64,000 nt of DNA from Microbacterium sulfonylureivorans (GTDB lineage Bacteria; Actinomycetota; Actinomycetes; Actinomycetales; Microbacteriaceae): NCBI RefSeq assembly GCF_003999995.1, contig NZ_RJAD01000001.1:806001-870000 (forward strand), read 5' to 3'. The notes beneath the pieces were generated by a model. The model worked only from the letters and a program-made list of their open reading frames with translations, was not told the origin of the DNA and did not search any database. Position numbers and translations under genes: made by a program. Shown here piece after piece: positions 25,549-34,538 of the stretch. Every line of letters begins with the position of its first letter. Positions within the stretch are counted from its first letter, which is position 1.

Positions 25549-26283
25549 ATGGCCACGAAGCTGCCGTCATCCGGGTCGGTGCCCGAAGGTCAGATCCCCG
25601 GCTGCGACACGTCCGGCATGATCCTCGTTCATCGCATCTTCCGCTGGCTGTACGGCCAGCTCCCGCAGCTCGTCCGCGAGGTCAGGGCCGGAGACCTCGA
25701 CCGTGCCGCGATCGTCGGCGACTACGCGAGGCTCGACTTCTTCGCGCTCCACCTCCATCACGAGACGGAGGACACCGTGCTGTGGGATCGGCTGGCCGCG
25801 CGCGATCCCGCGTGCGTCGCGCACGTCGACCAGATGCGCGCACAGCACGCCGAGGTCGGCAGGCAGCTCGCCCGCATCGAGCCGCAGCTCGCCCCCTGGG
25901 TCGCATCGGCGGATGCCGGGCTTCGCGATGCGTTCGCCGGCGACATCGAGGTGCTCCGCGACACCCTGTTCGGGCATCTCGGGCAGGAGGAGCAGGACAT
26001 CCTCCCGGTCGCCGGTTCCGTCCTCTCACAACAGGAGTGGGACCAGCTGGAGGCACACACGCGCGCCACGCTGATGGCGCGTCGGAAGGAGCTGCCGAAG
26101 GACGTGATGTCGCTTCAGCTCGGCCTGCTGCTCGCGAGCGTTCCCGAGGCCGACCGGGAGGACTGGTTCCGCGCGAACGTTCCCGCACCGATCCGGGTGC
26201 TGTATCTGCTTCTCATGAAGCGCCGGTACAACCGGGCGATGCGGGAGCTCTATCCCGATCGCCCCGTCCCGGCGATGGTGTGA
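25549..26283 (+). CDS. Hemerythrin-like domain protein
   Basis: A 244-residue four-helix-bundle protein. Predicted diiron ligands are His28 in MILVHRIFRW, His-His-x-x-Glu in ALHLHHETEDTVLW (~65-72), a His in RAQHAEVG (~101) and HLGQEEQDILP (~143). The C-terminal ~60 residues carry MSLQLGLLLASVPEADREDWFRANVP, a feature of actinobacterial hemerythrin proteins thought to sense O2 or NO. ATG 25549 follows a purine-rich GGGGGAT and a small GC hairpin. It is divergent from the SRPBCC gene, with no operon partner. Confidence 0.8.
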   Translation: MATKLPSSGSVPEGQIPGCDTSGMILVHRIFRWLYGQLPQLVREVRAGDLDRAAIVGDYARLDFFALHLHHETEDTVLWDRLAARDPACVAHVDQMRAQHAEVGRQLARIEPQLAPWVASADAGLRDAFAGDIEVLRDTLFGHLGQEEQDILPVAGSVLSQQEWDQLEAHTRATLMARRKELPKDVMSLQLGLLLASVPEADREDWFRANVPAPIRVLYLLLMKRRYNRAMRELYPDRPVPAMV

Positions 26284-26313
26284 CCGCCGGCGCTCGCGTC
26301 CGCTCGCGCGCCG

Positions 26314-26952
26314 TCAGAGTAGGCCGTACTGCTCCCATACCTGCCGGAGGGTCACGCCGGACAGGAGGTCACCGAGCACCTGAGACTCCCCCGCGGCGCG
26401 AGCGTTCGCGATCGCGAGGACCTCTTCTTCGACGGCCTGGGGAACCACCACGGCACCGTCGTCGTCGGCCATGACGAGGTCGCCCGGCGAGATCACGACG
26501 CCGCCGATGGTCACCGGTTCCTGCGTCGCCGAGATCACCATGCGCCCGCGGTAGTCGATCGGGCGCGCGCTGCGCGCGAAGGCTCCGAAGCCGAGTGCCT
26601 GGATCTTGTCGCCGTCACGGAGGTTGCCGTCCGTGATCATCCCGACCGCACCGCGGCCGCGAGCCGCGGCGCTGAACAGCTCGCCCCAGAACGCCGAGGC
26701 ATTCGACTCCGCAGTGGCGATCACGATCAGGTCACCCGGGGCCGTCGCGTCGATGAAGTCGATCGCGGCGTCATACGGATGCGCGGGATCGACCTCGAGC
26801 GTCGGCACGAACTGCGCGGTGCGCGCGCGCCCGACGATCCGCGTCCCGGGGACGACGCACGTGAGGCGGTGCGAGAGCACCTGGTCGCGTCGACCGACCT
26901 TGTCGAGCGAATCGGAGAGAATCGCGGTCGTCAGTGACGGATGGATGTTCAC
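26314..26952 (-). CDS. RraA-family aldolase/dimethylmenaquinone methyltransferase-like protein
   Basis: A 212-residue protein of the RraA / HMG (4-hydroxy-4-methyl-2-oxoglutarate) aldolase fold. The active-site signature is present: FWGELFSAAARGRGAVGMITDG splits into the ribose-like GELFS and the loop GAVGMITDGNLRD with catalytic Arg/Asp, then ISPGDLVMADDDGAVVVP, the usual end motif. In sugar-acid clusters such proteins act as class II pyruvate aldolases. GTG 26952 overlaps the upstream dehydratase stop by 4 nt, with GGAGG before it. It could cleave the 2-keto-3-deoxy product of that dehydratase (inference). Confidence 0.78.
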   Translation of the reverse strand: MNIHPSLTTAILSDSLDKVGRRDQVLSHRLTCVVPGTRIVGRARTAQFVPTLEVDPAHPYDAAIDFIDATAPGDLIVIATAESNASAFWGELFSAAARGRGAVGMITDGNLRDGDKIQALGFGAFARSARPIDYRGRMVISATQEPVTIGGVVISPGDLVMADDDGAVVVPQAVEEEVLAIANARAAGESQVLGDLLSGVTLRQVWEQYGLL

Positions 26953-28052
26953 AGCACCTCCACGGTGGCGTCGTCGATGGCGTCCCAGTCGTAGACCGCA
27001 CCGAGTCCCGCGGACTCGGGGGCGTACGCGTAGCCGTCTCGGATGTCGAGCGGCTCGGCTAGGCCGAAGGAGAAGTCCTCGAGCGGATAGAGAAGCTCGA
27101 ACCATTCGGTGTTCGAGATCGAGAGCGCGACGTGCAGGTTCGCGAGCTCGAGCGGGTGGGCGATCGTGGTGTGCAGCTCGCACGACATCCCGAACGCCTC
27201 GGCGAGGTGCGCCGTCTTGAGCGCGGACGTGATCCCGCCACGCCACGAGGCATCGGTGCGCACGATGTCGACCGCGCCGCTCGCGATGTACTGGGCGGTC
27301 AGCTGGCTGCCGCCCACGATCGTCTCGGTGCCCGCGATCGGGATGTCGAGCTCTCGGGTCAGCTTGATCAGCGTCGCGACGTCGTAGTCGTAGACGGGCT
27401 CCTCGAACCAGAGGTAGCCGAGCGACTCGAGGTGACGCCCGACGCGAAGCGCCTCTTCGAAGGTGTGGGTGGCGACAGGGTCCGCCATCAGCGGATAGTC
27501 GGGGCCGACGGCATCCCGCACCGCGGTGTAGACCTCCAGGTCGACCTCGGTCGGCCCCGGCGGGTGCACCTTGTAGCCGCGGATGCCGCGCGCCTTCACC
27601 TCGCGCGCCTCGACGGCATACTGGGCCGGATCCGCGTGGAACATCGAGCTCACGTACACCGCCCGCTTCTCCGCGCTCGACCCCAGGAGCTGGTGGATCG
27701 GCAGTTCGGCCTTCTTGCCCGCGATGTCCCAGGTCGCCACGTCGAACGGCCCGTACGCGTAGATCGGGGTGTGGTTCCACCGCCGGTCGAAGTGGCGGAA
27801 CTCCCGGGCGTTCTGCTCGCGCGCCATCGGGTCGCGCCCGATGAAGAAGGGCCGCACCTGCGCGAACACGCGCGCGTTCAATCGCGAGTCGAGCCCGCCG
27901 AGCCCGAACGATACGCCCGTGACGCCCTCGTCGGTCTTCATGGAGAGGACGACGGCGTCCGGTGTCTTGCCGCCGCGGAGCTTCGCGCGATCGACGGCGC
28001 CCGAGTCGTCGGTCACGCGCACGGCGCGGATCTCGATGTCTGTGATCTTCAC
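26949..28052 (-). CDS. Mandelate racemase/enolase superfamily sugar-acid dehydratase (second)
   Basis: A 367-residue MR-subgroup enzyme. The Lys motif is of the KxH type (GYKVHPPG, ~160), metal ligands are in LMADPVATHTF (~192) and LWFEEPVYDYD (~217), with TETIVGG (~242), and the catalytic His region is CELHTTIAH (~293). It should dehydrate an aldonic or aldaric acid to a 2-keto-3-deoxy acid; KxH instead of KxK suggests a different stereochemistry from the galactarate enzyme at 2.6 kb. Substrate unknown. It follows the ABC permeases on the same strand (49-bp gap) and is coupled to RraA. Confidence 0.8.
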   Translation of the reverse strand: MKITDIEIRAVRVTDDSGAVDRAKLRGGKTPDAVVLSMKTDEGVTGVSFGLGGLDSRLNARVFAQVRPFFIGRDPMAREQNAREFRHFDRRWNHTPIYAYGPFDVATWDIAGKKAELPIHQLLGSSAEKRAVYVSSMFHADPAQYAVEAREVKARGIRGYKVHPPGPTEVDLEVYTAVRDAVGPDYPLMADPVATHTFEEALRVGRHLESLGYLWFEEPVYDYDVATLIKLTRELDIPIAGTETIVGGSQLTAQYIASGAVDIVRTDASWRGGITSALKTAHLAEAFGMSCELHTTIAHPLELANLHVALSISNTEWFELLYPLEDFSFGLAEPLDIRDGYAYAPESAGLGAVYDWDAIDDATVEVL

Positions 28053-28101
28053 TTACGGTCCATTCTTCGAGTCGAGGGGCGGCCAGGCCCGGAGCGAGCG
28101 G

Positions 28102-29043
28102 TCAGCTCTTCACCGATCCGGCGAGGACGCCTCGCACCAGCAGCCTCGACGAGGCGACGAACACGATCAGGATCGGCAGCGCGACGATGAGACCCGCGAG
28201 TGCGATCTCGGGCTGCCGGATCGGGAGGATGCTCGCACCGAGGCCGGGGTTGAGCGCCGGCGTCGCGCTGAAGAGCACGCCGAGCCCGACGGGCAGCGTC
28301 AGCACTTCACCCGAGTTGACCATCACGTAGGGCAGGAAGTAGTTCACCCATGCGCCCGTGAAGCTGAAGAATGCGAGCATTCCGAGAAGGCCCTTCGAGA
28401 GGGGCAGCGCGACGCGCCAGAAGGTGGAGAACTCGCCGCATCCATCGATGCGGGCCGCCTCGTACAGCTCCTTCGGGATCGACGTCGCGAAGTAGATGTA
28501 GGCGAGGAAGACGCCGAACGGATAGAACGAGCTGGTCAGGATGATCGCCCAGGGCGTGTTGTAGATGCCGATCGCCGTCACCTCGATGAACAGCGGCAGC
28601 ACGAGCGCGACAGGGGGCACGATCATCGCGATGAGCGTCGTCATGAGCAGTGCCCGGCGGAACGGCAGCGGTGCGGTGGCGAGCGCGTAGCCCGCGAGCA
28701 TCGCCGTCGCGCACGAGAGGAAGACGATCGTCGCGGTGTACCAGACGGAGTTCCACACCCAGGTGAGGAGCCGTCCGTCCTGGAACAGCATGAGGTTGTT
28801 CCACGCGATCACGTACTGATCGAACGAGCCGAAAGCGAACGGGCTCAGCGAGGTCAGTTCCGCCGCCGTCTTGGACGGCGCGAGGATGAGCCAGAGCATC
28901 GGGATGATGCTCACCACGGCGAATCCGAGCAGGATCGCCCACGTGAAGATGCGGCCGGGGGCGCGGCGGATGCTGATCCCTCGCGTCCGCTCCGGCGTGC
29001 TGCGCCCTGTGACGGTGCGCAGCGTCATCGTCGAGGTGGTCAT
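28102..29043 (-). CDS. Sugar ABC transporter permease (CUT1, MalG-like)
   Basis: A 313-residue inner-membrane permease with six helices. The EAA loop, which docks to the ATPase, is at YEAARIDGCGEFSTFWRVALP (read as EAARIDG...LP, ~200). The N-terminal ~30 residues are basic and cytoplasmic. It overlaps the MalF-like gene by 4 nt (ATGA). The operon has no ATPase gene; a shared MsmK-type ATPase elsewhere is expected. Confidence 0.87.
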   Translation of the reverse strand: MTTSTMTLRTVTGRSTPERTRGISIRRAPGRIFTWAILLGFAVVSIIPMLWLILAPSKTAAELTSLSPFAFGSFDQYVIAWNNLMLFQDGRLLTWVWNSVWYTATIVFLSCATAMLAGYALATAPLPFRRALLMTTLIAMIVPPVALVLPLFIEVTAIGIYNTPWAIILTSSFYPFGVFLAYIYFATSIPKELYEAARIDGCGEFSTFWRVALPLSKGLLGMLAFFSFTGAWVNYFLPYVMVNSGEVLTLPVGLGVLFSATPALNPGLGASILPIRQPEIALAGLIVALPILIVFVASSRLLVRGVLAGSVKS

Positions 29044-29987
29044 ATCGCGCTCCCTGCCTGCATGGCGGCCCGTCGGGCTTCCTTCTTGGGTTTGGTCTTC
29101 GCCGAACGCGCCTCCTCGAAGAAGTCGGTCCGGAAGATCGCGATGAGTGCCGCGATGATGCAGACGACGAGGAGCATGAGCGACAGCGCCGCCGATGCAC
29201 CGAGGTTGGCCGATTCGAAGGCGAACGAGTAGCTGAGCTGATTGAGCGACCAGTTGTCGGCGAGTCCCGGATAGACGGTGGAGGAGATCAGGTACGGCTC
29301 GACGAAGATCTGGAGGCCGGCGGCGAACGTCAGGATCGCCATGTAGATGAGGTAGCGACGGATGAGCGGCAGCTTGATCTTCAGACCGATCTGCCAGCTG
29401 CTGGCGCCGTCGATGCGCGCCGCTTCGAGGATGTCGTCGGGGATGGACTGGAGCGAGCCGTACTGCACGATGATCCAGTTGCCCGCTCCGGTGAAGAAGG
29501 CCATGAGCACGAAGATCCACACGAGGTTGCCGGTGTTCCAGATCTGGCTGCCCTCCGTGATGCCGAGCGCATGCAGCAGCGGCGCGAACGGGCTGTAGGT
29601 CGGCTCGAGCATGAAGTACCACACGAGGATCGCGACGGCGCCCGAGATGGACGCGGGGACGATGTACGCGGCGCGGAGCGAGACGGTCCAGCGAGCGCGG
29701 ACGGCGTCGAGGAGCAGCGACATGAACGCCACCACGACCACCATCAGGGGCACGTAGATCACGAGGAACGTGGCGACGTTGGTGAGAGCCGGGAGGAACC
29801 GGAAGTCCTGGAGCACCAGGAGGTAGTTCTGGAAGCCGCCCGCCGGGTTCGCGAGCGACGGCTTGAGGGCGGTGAAGAACGCCAGCACGACCGGAACGAG
29901 CCCGAATGCGATGAGGAGGATGAAGTACGGGGCGAACATGAGCGCCCCCGAGAGGGCCCCCATCCGCCGGATTCTGGAGCGCGTCAT
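29040..29987 (-). CDS. Sugar ABC transporter permease (CUT1, MalF-like)
   Basis: A 315-residue permease with six membrane helices (first ~15-36) and EAA loop LEAARIDGASSWQIGLKIKLP (EAARIDGA...LP, ~195). The C-terminal tail is basic (AKTKPKKEARR). It starts 27 nt after a perfect hairpin that separates it from the solute-binding protein gene, consistent with lower expression of the permeases. Confidence 0.87.
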   Translation of the reverse strand: MTRSRIRRMGALSGALMFAPYFILLIAFGLVPVVLAFFTALKPSLANPAGGFQNYLLVLQDFRFLPALTNVATFLVIYVPLMVVVVAFMSLLLDAVRARWTVSLRAAYIVPASISGAVAILVWYFMLEPTYSPFAPLLHALGITEGSQIWNTGNLVWIFVLMAFFTGAGNWIIVQYGSLQSIPDDILEAARIDGASSWQIGLKIKLPLIRRYLIYMAILTFAAGLQIFVEPYLISSTVYPGLADNWSLNQLSYSFAFESANLGASAALSLMLLVVCIIAALIAIFRTDFFEEARSAKTKPKKEARRAAMQAGSAI

Positions 29988-30013
29988 CGCGGCAGCCGGT
30001 CCTTTCTGTTGAT

Positions 30014-30053
30014 GACCGGAGAGTCGGCGCCTGGCTACGCCGACTCTCCGGTC
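30014..30053 (-). terminator. Perfect 16-bp hairpin between binding protein and permease genes
   Basis: Arms GACCGGAGAGTCGGCG and CGCCGACTCTCCGGTC pair without mismatch around CCTGGCTA. It begins 12 nt after the binding-protein stop, without a U-tract, so it could be a partial terminator or a 3' mRNA stabiliser. Confidence 0.8.
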
Positions 30054-30065
30054 GTTGGCGAGGTC

Positions 30066-31358
30066 TTACTCCTCGACCACCTTGTAGCCCGAGCCCGGTG
30101 CGAGCTGGATCAGCGACTCCTGGAAGGCCACGACCGCGTCAGCGATCGGGGCTCCCGCGTTGATCTCGGTCTGGAGCACGGCACCGATCTGCGCCTGGTT
30201 GGCGTAGCGGACCGGGCGCTCGGTCGGGTTGATCAGCGTCGCCTGCTCGACGAGCGCCGGCACGATGTCGGACGCGTAGTACTCGTCACCGCTGATGCGC
30301 TCGGCCCAGGCCTCGAAGGCCGGACCCGAGCCGGGGAACGTCACAGATGCCGCCATCACCTCGACGTCGGTCGAGAGGAAGGTCGCTGCCTCGGCGGCCG
30401 CCTCAGGGAACTTCGCGTGCGACGAGACGACCCAGATGCCGCCGCCCCACTCGCCCGAGTACGCCTTGTCGTTGCCGTCCCAGATGGGCATCGGCGCCGC
30501 GGCGACGTGTCCGGCCGGGATCGCCCACGAGCTCTCGGGCTTGAGCACGAACTCGCCGAACCACGACGGGCCGAGGGTCATGACGACCTTGCCCTTCTGA
30601 GCGACGTCGGCGAGGAAGCCGGCGTCGAAGGACGAACGGGTGTCGAGCACCTTGGCGTCGACGAGCGGCTGGACGAGCTCCGACACGCGCGTGCACTCGA
30701 CGGCTTCGGGGGCGATGCGCACCGTCGACTGGTCGAGGGTCTCGGCCATCGGGCAGCCGCTGGGCCACAGGTAGCTGGAGTAGAAGTTCTGGTCGCCGAT
30801 CGCTCCGGCGACGTAGCCGGTGCCCTCGAGCTTCATCGCCTCGGTCGCGAACTCGTCCATCGTCGTCGGCACGCTGAGGCCGAGCTCCTCCATGAGCGGG
30901 GCGTCGTACCAGAGCACGCTCTGGGCGAGGTCGTTCTTGAGGCAGTAGAACTTGTCGTCGATGAGGCACCAGTCGTTGGCGCCGTTGTAGGCCTCGAACA
31001 CGGCCGGGTCGACCAGGTCGGTCAGATCGGCCGCGTAGCCGTTGGACGGGTCGGCCCATGCCGCCACGTCGTTGGGCTGCGCGAAGACCACATCGGGCCA
31101 GCCGCTGCCGGTCGTGTTGAAGAGCGCGATCTTCGTCGGGAGATCGGCGACGTCGACGACCTCGATCGTGACGTCGACCTCGCCCTTGACGGCCTCTTTG
31201 TACGCCTTCGCGGCCGGTTCGCGGACGGAGTCGGTCCACACCAGGACCTCGGGCGTGGCACCCGGGTCGGTGGTGGCGTCCGGGCCACCGGACGGGGCGC
31301 AGCCGGTGACCCCGAGGGCCACGACGGCGGCCGTCAGAAGTGCAAGACGTTTGTTCAT
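30066..31358 (-). CDS. Sugar ABC transporter solute-binding lipoprotein
   Basis: A 430-residue CUT1 binding protein. The signal peptide ends in the lipobox VTGC (Cys20: MNKRLALLTAAVVALGVTGC), so it is a lipoprotein anchored outside the membrane. The family-1 pattern of two alpha/beta lobes is seen, with a cysteine-rich patch (NDWCLIDDKFYCLKND, LWPSGCPM, VECTR) that is unusual and may form disulfides. Its operon with two permeases and two sugar-acid enzymes suggests an oligo- or monosaccharide (acid) ligand. A TCCTATA-type tandem site lies ~85 bp upstream. Confidence 0.87.
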   Translation of the reverse strand: MNKRLALLTAAVVALGVTGCAPSGGPDATTDPGATPEVLVWTDSVREPAAKAYKEAVKGEVDVTIEVVDVADLPTKIALFNTTGSGWPDVVFAQPNDVAAWADPSNGYAADLTDLVDPAVFEAYNGANDWCLIDDKFYCLKNDLAQSVLWYDAPLMEELGLSVPTTMDEFATEAMKLEGTGYVAGAIGDQNFYSSYLWPSGCPMAETLDQSTVRIAPEAVECTRVSELVQPLVDAKVLDTRSSFDAGFLADVAQKGKVVMTLGPSWFGEFVLKPESSWAIPAGHVAAAPMPIWDGNDKAYSGEWGGGIWVVSSHAKFPEAAAEAATFLSTDVEVMAASVTFPGSGPAFEAWAERISGDEYYASDIVPALVEQATLINPTERPVRYANQAQIGAVLQTEINAGAPIADAVVAFQESLIQLAPGSGYKVVEE

Positions 31359-31442
31359 GGGCTTCCCTTTCGTGCGGTGCTGTGCAGGGACGAAGGAAAG
31401 CTCCTTCGCTCACTGGAAAGGACTGTACACCAAAATCGCGTT

Positions 31443-31456
31443 TCCTATATCCTATT
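31443..31456. promoter_or_regulatory. Tandem TCCTATA/TCCTATT site (site A)
   Basis: Two adjacent heptamers, TCCTATA then TCCTATT, upstream of the binding-protein gene. The same heptamer recurs at 32.6, 39.8, 39.9, 40.7 and 42.9 kb. Confidence 0.6.
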
Positions 31457-31459
31457 TCG

Positions 31460-31473
31460 GTAAATCCGTTTAC
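31460..31473. promoter_or_regulatory. GTAAA-N4-TTTAC dyad, candidate LacI site
   Basis: GTAAATCCGTTTAC, with minus-strand AAACGGATTTACC, resembles AAACGGTTTACC at 39829-39840. It overlaps the end of the dehydratase gene and is close to site A. Confidence 0.4.
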
Positions 31474-32576
31474 TTCTCATCTTCGGGGCTGCGGATTCCG
31501 ATGTCCAGGAGTTCCTGGGGAGCGCCGCCGACCGCCCACTGCGACTCCCACCCGACCCCCGGCGCGGTGAGGGCGTGAACGTCGCCGTTCGCGTCGACTT
31601 CGGCCGGGCGCACGACCTGCGGCGAGTCGACGAGCGCCTCGTAGTAGGTGGTGTTCTTGATCGCCATGCACAGGTGCGTGTTCACCAGGCCGCCGCCGTG
31701 GACCTCCGCACGCAGGTGGAACGAATCGGCCAGATGGGCGATGCGCATCGCACCTGTGACTCCCCCACGCAGCAGCGAGCCGGCCCTCACGGCGGACGCG
31801 CAGCCGCTGGCGATGTAGTCGGCCGTCGCCATATGGGCGCCTTCGGCGACCTCGCACACGAGAAGCGGCACATCGACCCGCTCGGCGAGCCTCTGGTACG
31901 CCGTGACGCTGAACTCCTTCATCGGCTCCTCGTACCAGAGGTAGTCCGCCTCGCTCAGCGCACGGCCGAGATACGTCGCATCGAGCAGGTCGAAGGCGGC
32001 CGATCCGTCGTACATCAGCGGAACGTCGGGGCCGACGTGCTCGCGCAGGGCGAGGCTGAGCTCGGCGTCACGCCGCGCGTCCCCCCACGCGTGCAGCTTG
32101 ATCGCGGGAAAGCCCAGCTCGAGGCACTGATCGGCCACATCGAGGTACTCCTCGATCGACCCGAACGTGACGGTCGACGCGTAGGCGGGGATCGATGTGC
32201 GGAACGAGCCGAGCAGCTGTGCGAGCGGGAGCTTCGCGGCCTTCGCGCCGATGTCCCAGATCGCGATGTCGACGACCCCGATGATGTGCACCGGGAAGCG
32301 GTCGATGCGATCGATCTCCCACAGGCGATGCCACAGGTATTCGCGGGCCAGCGGATCCTGGCCGAGGAGCTCGGCACGCAGTCGCCGATCCACGATGTCC
32401 TGGAGGATCGCGCCGCGCAGCGTGAAGCTGAGACCGTCGATCCCCTCGTCGGTGCGGACCACGAGCCACGCGCCGTCGAGTTCCGGCTCCGAGCCGGGAA
32501 GCCCGTCTCGCCACACGAATGCGGGGCTGTAGGCGGGGATGCGGACACGAACGACCTCGACGGCGATGATCTTCAC
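31470..32576 (-). CDS. Enolase superfamily sugar-acid dehydratase (third)
   Basis: A 368-residue MR-type dehydratase. The Lys motif is KLH (FPAIKLHAWGD, ~165), metal ligands lie in LMYDGSAAFD (~193) and LWYEEPMKEF (~219), followed by LLVCEVAEGAH (~245) in place of the usual GE motif, and the catalytic His region is RAEVHGGGLVNTH (~292). It probably dehydrates a 6-deoxy or pentonic sugar acid such as L-fuconate or L-rhamnonate, given the hydrolase and dehydrogenase genes nearby (inference). It heads the minus-strand ABC unit and shares a palindromic promoter with the divergent FAH gene. Confidence 0.8.
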   Translation of the reverse strand: MKIIAVEVVRVRIPAYSPAFVWRDGLPGSEPELDGAWLVVRTDEGIDGLSFTLRGAILQDIVDRRLRAELLGQDPLAREYLWHRLWEIDRIDRFPVHIIGVVDIAIWDIGAKAAKLPLAQLLGSFRTSIPAYASTVTFGSIEEYLDVADQCLELGFPAIKLHAWGDARRDAELSLALREHVGPDVPLMYDGSAAFDLLDATYLGRALSEADYLWYEEPMKEFSVTAYQRLAERVDVPLLVCEVAEGAHMATADYIASGCASAVRAGSLLRGGVTGAMRIAHLADSFHLRAEVHGGGLVNTHLCMAIKNTTYYEALVDSPQVVRPAEVDANGDVHALTAPGVGWESQWAVGGAPQELLDIGIRSPEDEK

Positions 32577-32578
32577 CG

Positions 32579-32593
32579 TCCTATAGTATAGGA
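32579..32593. promoter_or_regulatory. Palindromic TCCTATA-G-TATAGGA operator (site B)
   Basis: A perfect 15-bp palindrome between divergent genes, 2 bp from one start and 45 bp from the other. It also contains -10-like TATAGT and TATACT on the two strands, so it can be operator and promoter at once. Confidence 0.7.
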
Positions 32594-32638
32594 TCCAACC
32601 ACATTTCTGTTCCCGATTCGTCGGGGTGAGGGGAACCC

Positions 32639-33499
32639 ATGCGTCTCATGCGAATTGGCGCCGCCGGTGCCGAGAAGCCGGCCGTCGCGGTCGGCGACGA
32701 CGGCTACGTCGACGTCTCCGATGTCGTCGATGACTTCGACGAGGCGTTCTTCGGCAGCGGTCGCATCGACGAGCTGGAGGCGCTCGCCGACGAGCGCGCA
32801 GCCGCCGGCCAGGTGCGTCGGCTCGCCGACGAGCGCATCGGCTCCCCCATCGCCCGTCCCCACCAGATCCTGTGCATCGGCCTCAACTACAGCGACCACG
32901 CCGCAGAGACCGGCGCGGAGGTCCCCGCCGAGCCGATCCTCTTCACGAAGTCGCCGAACACGATGATCGGCCCGAACGACGACGTGCGCATCCCCCGCGG
33001 ATCGTCCAAGACCGATTGGGAGGTCGAGCTCGGCATCGTCATCGGACGGCGAGCGAGCTACCTCGACTCGGAGGAAGAGGCCCGCGATGCCGTCGCCGGC
33101 TTCGTGCTGGTCAACGACGTCAGCGAGCGCGAGTTCCAGATCGAGCGCGGCGGCCAGTGGTCCAAGGGCAAGTCCGCCGAGACGTTCAACCCCACCGGCC
33201 CGTGGCTGGCCACGCCCGACGAGATCGACGATGTCCTCGACCTGGGCATGTGGCTGGACGTGAACGGTCAGCGGCGACAGACCGGGTCCACCTCCACCAT
33301 GATCTTCGATCCGTACTTCATCGTGCGATACCTGAGCCGGTTCCTCGTGCTCGAGCCGGGCGACCTGATCAACACCGGGACTCCGCCCGGCGTCGGGCTG
33401 GGCATGAAGCCCCCCGTCTACCTCGCCCCCGGCGACGTGATGGAGCTCGGCATCCAGGGTCTCGGCGTGCAGCGCCAGACCGTCATCGCGCCGCGCTGA
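32639..33499 (+). CDS. Fumarylacetoacetate hydrolase-family diketo-acid hydrolase
   Basis: A 286-residue FAH-fold enzyme. It shows HQILCIGLNYSDHA (~75), WEVELGIVIG with a metal-binding Glu (~125), FVLVNDVSERE (metal Asp, ~155), GKSAETFNPTGPWLA (~178) and the end INTGTPPGVGLGM (~245). The GKSAETFNPTGPWL block is typical of 2,4-diketo-3-deoxy-L-fuconate/rhamnonate hydrolases, which split the diketo acid into pyruvate and lactate. Start ATG 32639 follows GAGGGGAA; an ATG three codons later is possible. It is divergent from the dehydratase and ends in a strong convergent terminator. Confidence 0.83.
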   Translation: MRLMRIGAAGAEKPAVAVGDDGYVDVSDVVDDFDEAFFGSGRIDELEALADERAAAGQVRRLADERIGSPIARPHQILCIGLNYSDHAAETGAEVPAEPILFTKSPNTMIGPNDDVRIPRGSSKTDWEVELGIVIGRRASYLDSEEEARDAVAGFVLVNDVSEREFQIERGGQWSKGKSAETFNPTGPWLATPDEIDDVLDLGMWLDVNGQRRQTGSTSTMIFDPYFIVRYLSRFLVLEPGDLINTGTPPGVGLGMKPPVYLAPGDVMELGIQGLGVQRQTVIAPR

Positions 33500-33511
33500 C
33501 GTCCGGCCCAC

Positions 33512-33547
33512 CGACGGCGCCCCCGAGTCAGCGCGGGGGCGCCGTCG
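33512..33547. terminator. Bidirectional terminator between convergent genes
   Basis: Perfect 14-bp arms CGACGGCGCCCCCG and CGGGGGCGCCGTCG around an 8-nt loop. It overlaps the last codons of the LacI gene and follows the FAH gene by 12 nt. Confidence 0.78.
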
Positions 33548-34538
33548 ACGCTCGGATCGTCAGCGCGAACGGCGGTTCGCTGACGACGTGGTGCACCACA
33601 TCGCCGTCGACTCCCTGATCGAGCAGGAGGGCCACCGCCGTCGCGCCGAGCTCGGCGAGCGGTGCTTTCACGGTCGTGATCGGCGGCCAGGTCGCGTCCG
33701 CGTACCAGACGTCGTGCAGGGCGACCAGCGATACGTCGTCGGGCACCCGGAACCCGCGCTTGTGCAGCTCCGCGAGCACCCCGAGTGCGGCATCCACGTT
33801 CGCGACCACCAGTGCCGTCGGCAACTCGCCGCGCTCGACGAGGACCTCTGCGGCTCGGCGTCCGTCCGCGCCGGAGAAGCCGAGCTCGAGAAGCAGATCG
33901 CCGGGAACGTCGAGGCCCCGCTCGGCCATCGCCGCGCGGAACCCCTCCCGCCGGCGATCGGCGGTCGGTGTGCCCGCCGTACCGCCGATGAAGCCGATGG
34001 AGCGATGGCCGAGATCGTGCAGGTGCGCCACCGCGGGACGCATGCTCAGCGCGTCATCGAGCACGACTGTCGTGATCGGCCCGGTGTCCGCGGAGTTGAT
34101 GAGCACGATCGGAAGCGGTTCGCCGATCATCTCGAGGATCCGCTCCGGCGCGACTCCGTCCGGCAGCTGGAGGATCACACCGTCGACGCGCCCCGAGGCG
34201 ACGACGCTCCGGAGCCACGTCTCGTCCTCTTGGAGTCGCGCGGCGCGGGCGAGCACGAGGTTGACGCTCCGCTCCCCCGCCGCCGACTCCACACCCCGCG
34301 CGAGCTCCGCGACGACGGCGCTGGTCACCTCGGGCAGGACCAGCGCGAGGGCGCTCGCCCGTGAGGTGCGCAGCGCGCGCGCCGCGTGGCTGGGCACGTA
34401 GTTGAGGGATGCCGCCGCCTCCTCGACACGACGGCGGGTCTCGTCTCCCACTCGCAGCGTGGGATCGCGCGAGAGCACCCGGGAGACCGCGCCCACCGAG
34501 ACGCCGGCGAGCGCAGCCACGTCACGTATGTTCGCCAC
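33528..34538 (-). CDS. LacI-family regulator of the sugar-acid/CoA operon
   Basis: A 336-residue repressor. The N-terminal HTH and hinge are NIRDVAALAGVSVGAVSRVL (~3-22) and YVPSHAARALRTSRA (~50); a periplasmic-binding-protein-like ligand domain follows (VDGVILQLPDG, LVALHDVWYADATWPPIT). The GTG at 34538 shares one base with the stop of the oxidoreductase (TAGTG), so it is the last gene of a seven-gene unit and probably autoregulatory. Candidate dyads with AAACGG-TTTACC lie at 39.83 and 31.46 kb. Effector unknown; a sugar or sugar acid is likely. Confidence 0.85.
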   Translation of the reverse strand: MANIRDVAALAGVSVGAVSRVLSRDPTLRVGDETRRRVEEAAASLNYVPSHAARALRTSRASALALVLPEVTSAVVAELARGVESAAGERSVNLVLARAARLQEDETWLRSVVASGRVDGVILQLPDGVAPERILEMIGEPLPIVLINSADTGPITTVVLDDALSMRPAVAHLHDLGHRSIGFIGGTAGTPTADRRREGFRAAMAERGLDVPGDLLLELGFSGADGRRAAEVLVERGELPTALVVANVDAALGVLAELHKRGFRVPDDVSLVALHDVWYADATWPPITTVKAPLAELGATAVALLLDQGVDGDVVHHVVSEPPFALTIRASTAPPR